In this document: positions 8,140-10,351 of the stretch, piece after piece
Position numbering within the stretch: position 1 is the stretch's first letter
Layout: each line of letters opens with the position of its first letter
Assembly (NCBI GenBank): GCA_002385675.1
Contig: DGDY01000278.1
Location: 1-10,351, forward strand
DNA from: Anaerolineales bacterium UBA3940
GTDB lineage: Bacteria; Chloroflexota; Anaerolineae; Aggregatilineales; UBA3940
Length of the DNA: 10,351 nucleotides
Direction: 5' to 3'
Made by a program: the position numbers and the translations under genes
Notes under the pieces: model-generated
Databases searched by the model: none
Told to the model about the DNA's origin: nothing
What the model saw: the letters and a program-made list of their open reading frames with translations, nothing else

Positions 8140-8516
8140 ACCCGGTCACGGCTATGCTCATCCGGCAGGTGGACGACAAGAAAATTGTCCGCTTCGTCGA
8201 GCAGTGGGATGAGCTGGAGGCGCTTGTCATCCGTGTCTATAAGACCGCTCGCGCCACGCCTGACGACCTCAAGCTCTACGCCAAACTCAAACCCGCCCTG
8301 CTCAAACAGCTTGATCGCTACGGCGCGGCGCTGGACGCTTACTGGCCGGAGGCTACAGTTGGGGGGAAACCGGCTGCGCGCAGCCCGTTTGATGTGCTGA
8401 TGGGCCACAGCACTGCCGCCGACTTCGTGGGCAACTGGCCCGCCATGCAGCACCTGCCCGCCGCCCGGCAGGCGATCAACGAGTGGCTGCTCGACAAGCT
8501 TCGGGGGACTGCGTAG
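8136..8516 (+). CDS. Hypothetical protein coupled to the CPXCG gene
   Basis: I do not recognise this 126-residue protein. It has no signal peptide, membrane helix or cysteine. The sequence looks mostly alpha-helical: charged helices at about 12-38 and 42-65, a linker (71-84), then a Trp-containing C-terminal half (FVGNWPAMQHL, 97-107; INEWLLDKL, 114-122). The ATG overlaps the TGA of the CPXCG gene (ATGA, 8136-8139), and GGAG (8124-8127) sits 8 bases upstream, so the two are probably co-translated. Codon use resembles the neighbours. It converges on the CPBP gene with only 15 bp between the stop codons. Confidence 0.8.
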   Translation: MNPVTAMLIRQVDDKKIVRFVEQWDELEALVIRVYKTARATPDDLKLYAKLKPALLKQLDRYGAALDAYWPEATVGGKPAARSPFDVLMGHSTAADFVGNWPAMQHLPAARQAINEWLLDKLRGTA

Positions 8517-8531
8517 AGCCGCCCCCCGGCT

Positions 8532-9335
8532 TTAACGGCTGGCTTGCAGCCTGCCGTACCGGAACCGTGCCAGCGTCTGAGCGCCCCACAGCAGGACGAC
8601 CGCGGCGGTCGTGACCCAGGTGACGACTGCCGTGAACAGCGGATCGTAGTGCGAGCCGAAGTTTGGGAACAGCGACCAGCTCACATTGTCCATGGTGTGG
8701 ACCAGAATCGCGGCGAATACGCTCCGCCCCGTGTTGTTGTACACCCACACGATGAGCACGCGCAGGCCAATGGAGTAAAGGCTTTGCCACGCGATCCAGT
8801 CTGCGGCGAGCCCCTGCTGCAGGTGCGGGATGAGGTGCCATAGCTCCCACACAACCCCGAGCAGGATGGCTGCCGTCAGCGCCCCCCGGCGCTCCTGCAG
8901 CGGGTCCACGGCGTACCCCATCCAGCCCAGCTCCTCACACACCGCAGTGACGAGGTACAGAAGAAAGAAGACCGGCACCATGAGCAGCGGGACGTCGGGA
9001 ACGGGCAGTTCGCGCTGCGCGAGGTGCATGAGCAGGTAGGCTGCCAAGTAGATGGCCGGGATGAGCAGCAGCGCGGGCGCCAGCCAGGCAACGTTCTTGA
9101 TCTTCCTGAAGTCAAAGGCCCGCCGCAGCAGCGCCCCGACGTCTGCCAGCCCGCCTCGCCAGTATGTGAGGATCAGGGCGGCCAGCAGCGGTGTCACGAA
9201 TGAGAGCGCGCTCGTCGGGAGATTGACCGGCAGCGGCAGCGGCGCTTCGCCCCACACCCAGAATGGAACTGACAGCACATAGATGAGCAGGAAGAACAAC
9301 AGGGGCTGTTTCGCGGGCGCAGCCTCGCGATCCAT
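8532..9335 (-). CDS. CPBP family intramembrane metalloprotease (CAAX protease/Abi)
   Basis: A predicted membrane-embedded glutamic/metal protease related to Rce1. In bacteria such proteins process peptides, give self-immunity to bacteriocins or act as chaperone-like partners. The 267 residues have about eight hydrophobic segments and the three family motifs: EELGWMGY (134-141), WELWHLIPHL (163-172, H167) and HTMDN (213-217, H213 and N217). All expected catalytic positions are present. AAGGAG lies just upstream with 8 bases before the ATG at 9335. The ABC ATPase gene ends 39 bp upstream on the same strand, so both may share a transcript. The substrate is unknown, and no bacteriocin gene is visible nearby. 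Confidence 0.92.
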   Translation of the reverse strand: MDREAAPAKQPLLFFLLIYVLSVPFWVWGEAPLPLPVNLPTSALSFVTPLLAALILTYWRGGLADVGALLRRAFDFRKIKNVAWLAPALLLIPAIYLAAYLLMHLAQRELPVPDVPLLMVPVFFLLYLVTAVCEELGWMGYAVDPLQERRGALTAAILLGVVWELWHLIPHLQQGLAADWIAWQSLYSIGLRVLIVWVYNNTGRSVFAAILVHTMDNVSWSLFPNFGSHYDPLFTAVVTWVTTAAVVLLWGAQTLARFRYGRLQASR

Positions 9336-9374
9336 GGCCGCATCTCCTTCCAGAACGCACGCCTCGCCGTGCGC

Positions 9375-10151
9375 TCAGTCCACGGGCACGCCCAGCGCCT
9401 CAAGCAGCTCCGCCACCTGCCGCGCAAAGGCTGGGTCGGCAAGGATGCTGTGGCGGCGCGGGCGGGGGAAGTCGACCTTGAGTATCCGCTTGACACGGCC
9501 AGGCCGCGCGCTGAGCACCACCACGCGGTCCGCGAGATACAGCGCCTCCTCCACGTCGTGGGTAATGAACAGCACCGTCTGCCTGAACTCCCGCCAGATT
9601 CCGAGCAGCCAGTCCTCCATCTCGCGCCGGGTCAGCGCGTCGAGCGCGCCGAACGGCTCGTCAAGCAGCAGGATGTCTCGCTCAGTCAGCATCGTACGAA
9701 GCAGCGCAGCGCGCTGGCGCATCCCGCCGGAAAGCTCCGAGGGGTAGGCCCCGGCGAACTCCTCCAGCCCGAAGAGCGGCAGCATCTCCCGAGCGCGCTC
9801 GCGGGCCTGCCCGCGCGGCACGCCGCGCAGCTCCAGCGGCACGATGGCGTTGTCGAGCACGCTGCGCCAGGGCATGAGCAGGTCGCGCTGCGGCATGTAG
9901 CCCACCCGGCCCACCCGCTGCGCGCTGTCGCCGCACACCTCGCTGTCAATGCAGATCTCGCCCGTGTCCGGGTCCAGCAGCCCGACGAGCAGGTTGAACA
10001 GCGTGCTCTTGCCGCTGCCCGATGGCCCGATGAGCGTGATGAACTCGCCGGGCATGATGGTCAGCGAGACATCCTCCAGCGCTTTGACGACGCGCGTCTC
10101 GGCGTGGAAGGTCTTGCTGACGTTGCGGATCTCGATTTTGGGTATGGTCAT
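9375..10151 (-). CDS. ABC transporter ATP-binding protein (nitrate/sulfonate/taurine/HMP type)
   Basis: The cytoplasmic ATPase of an importer in the SsuB/TauB/ThiZ group, which energises uptake of sulfonates, nitrate or pyrimidine precursors of thiamine. The 258 residues hold Walker A GPSGSGKST (42-50), Q-loop Q88 in VGYMPQRDLLMPW (83-95), signature LSGGMRQR (140-147), Walker B ILLLDEP (160-166, E165), D-loop (about 169-172) and switch H198. The MPQRDLLMPWRSVLDN stretch favours the thiamine-pyrimidine or taurine branch, but this is not decisive. No permease or binding-protein gene lies in the window. Because the next gene downstream is a CPBP protease and the upstream 83 bases lead into a repeat, this ATPase looks separated from its partners. 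The ribosome site before the ATG is weak (GAGAG). Confidence 0.93.
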   Translation of the reverse strand: MTIPKIEIRNVSKTFHAETRVVKALEDVSLTIMPGEFITLIGPSGSGKSTLFNLLVGLLDPDTGEICIDSEVCGDSAQRVGRVGYMPQRDLLMPWRSVLDNAIVPLELRGVPRGQARERAREMLPLFGLEEFAGAYPSELSGGMRQRAALLRTMLTERDILLLDEPFGALDALTRREMEDWLLGIWREFRQTVLFITHDVEEALYLADRVVVLSARPGRVKRILKVDFPRPRRHSILADPAFARQVAELLEALGVPVD

Positions 10152-10195
10152 GTGTTGCTCTCGTTGCTGTGCTGAGCCGATGCTGCCCCGCCGAC

Positions 10196-10222
10196 TGTAG
10201 AGAAGTCACGCCGTCTTCTACA
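10196..10222. promoter_or_regulatory. Inverted repeat TGTAGA-N15-TCTACA upstream of the ABC gene
   Basis: TGTAGA (10196-10201) and TCTACA (10217-10222) form a perfect 6-bp inverted repeat 45-71 bases before the ABC start codon, about where a promoter should be. On the minus strand TTGTAG and TACAGT, 18 bp apart, lie over it as a weak promoter match. A regulator site is possible but not shown, and no riboswitch is recognisable. Confidence 0.3.
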
Positions 10223-10234
10223 ATTTCGCCAGTA

Positions 10235-10319
10235 GAACCCCCTCCGGCCTGCGGCACCTCCCCCTTACAAGGGGGAGATGCTAGGCATTCGCGAAGCGAA
10301 TGCGTGGCGGAGGGGGTTC
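10235..10319. repeat. Modular palindromic repeat, copy 3 (closed three-way junction)
   Basis: GAACCCCCTCCG (10235-10246) and CGGAGGGGGTTC (10308-10319) are perfect 12-bp terminal inverted repeats. Inside lie CTCCCCCTT (10258-10266) pairing with AAGGGGGAG (10269-10277), and GCATTCGC (10285-10292) pairing with GCGAATGC (10296-10303) around GAA. As a single strand it would fold as one outer stem with two arms. It is the most complete copy, 85 bp, and encodes nothing. Its size and ends resemble a miniature mobile element, but no flanking target duplication is evident. Confidence 0.8.
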
Positions 10320-10351
10320 AGGGAGCTGCGTATATGCCTTGCGTTTTCCGC

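Noticed and set aside
7949..8212. 87-codon frame starting at the ATG at 7949
   Set aside because: Arg/Ser-rich shadow of the CPXCG gene in another frame; the CPXCG frame matches a known family with conserved cysteines.
8517..8531. Bidirectional terminator between the convergent genes at 8516 and 8532
   Set aside because: Only a 4-bp GCCG/CGGC stem with a C loop and a short TTTAA; too weak to call.
8532..9335. CPBP protease as part of a bacteriocin immunity or abortive-infection system
   Set aside because: No peptide precursor, bacteriocin exporter or defence gene lies nearby; the family motifs alone do not support that role.
10152..10234. Thiamine (TPP) riboswitch ahead of the ABC ATPase
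   Set aside because: The conserved CUGAGA and thi-box elements were not found on the minus strand, and the leader is too short.

Overview
The window is a GC-rich bacterial chromosomal segment, almost certainly a contig from Illumina Nextera sequencing, because bases 2-20 are the Tn5 mosaic-end adapter. The gene set suggests a member of Chloroflexota (Anaerolineae-like): a class A PBP, a short FtsH with a GTG start, DUF2085 and DUF4126 membrane proteins, a DUF402 protein, a CPXCG protein and C-rich modular palindromic repeats. This placement is an inference from gene content and style; no rRNA or marker tree is available here. No phage, CRISPR, transposase, tRNA or rRNA gene was seen.

Layout. 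(1) 21-1662, minus: class A penicillin-binding protein, cut off at the contig edge before its KTG motif. (2) 1663-1932: divergent control region with repeated GTACC motifs, an 18-bp inverted repeat over a possible -10 box, and a leader hairpin just before the ftsH ribosome site. (3) 1933-3786, plus: ftsH, followed by a clear rho-independent terminator. (4) 3841-4241: no gene; a run of palindromic repeat modules, then a promoter. (5) 4242-7249, plus: tight three-gene operon of membrane proteins, DUF2085, DUF4126 and a DHA2-type MFS drug exporter. (6) 7152-7631, minus: DUF402 protein that starts at TTG and overlaps the transporter gene tail to tail by 98 bp. (7) 7632-7962: no gene; a hairpin, a second repeat copy and an extended -10 box. 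(8) 7963-8516, plus: a 58-residue CPXCG cysteine-rich protein, coupled by an ATGA overlap to a 126-residue protein that I do not recognise. (9) 8532-10151, minus: an ABC transporter ATPase of the nitrate/sulfonate/taurine/pyrimidine type, followed by a CPBP intramembrane protease. (10) 10152-10351: an upstream region with an inverted repeat and a third palindromic repeat copy.

Functionally the window is mainly cell-envelope housekeeping: wall synthesis (PBP), membrane protein quality control (FtsH), export (MFS), uptake (ABC ATPase) and membrane proteolysis (CPBP). I found no convincing new defence or mobile system. The most unusual items are the modular hairpin repeats with GNA triloops, the uncharacterised DUF2085-DUF4126-exporter operon, and the CPXCG plus unknown-protein pair. 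The adapter at the edge is an artefact that would corrupt the PBP annotation.
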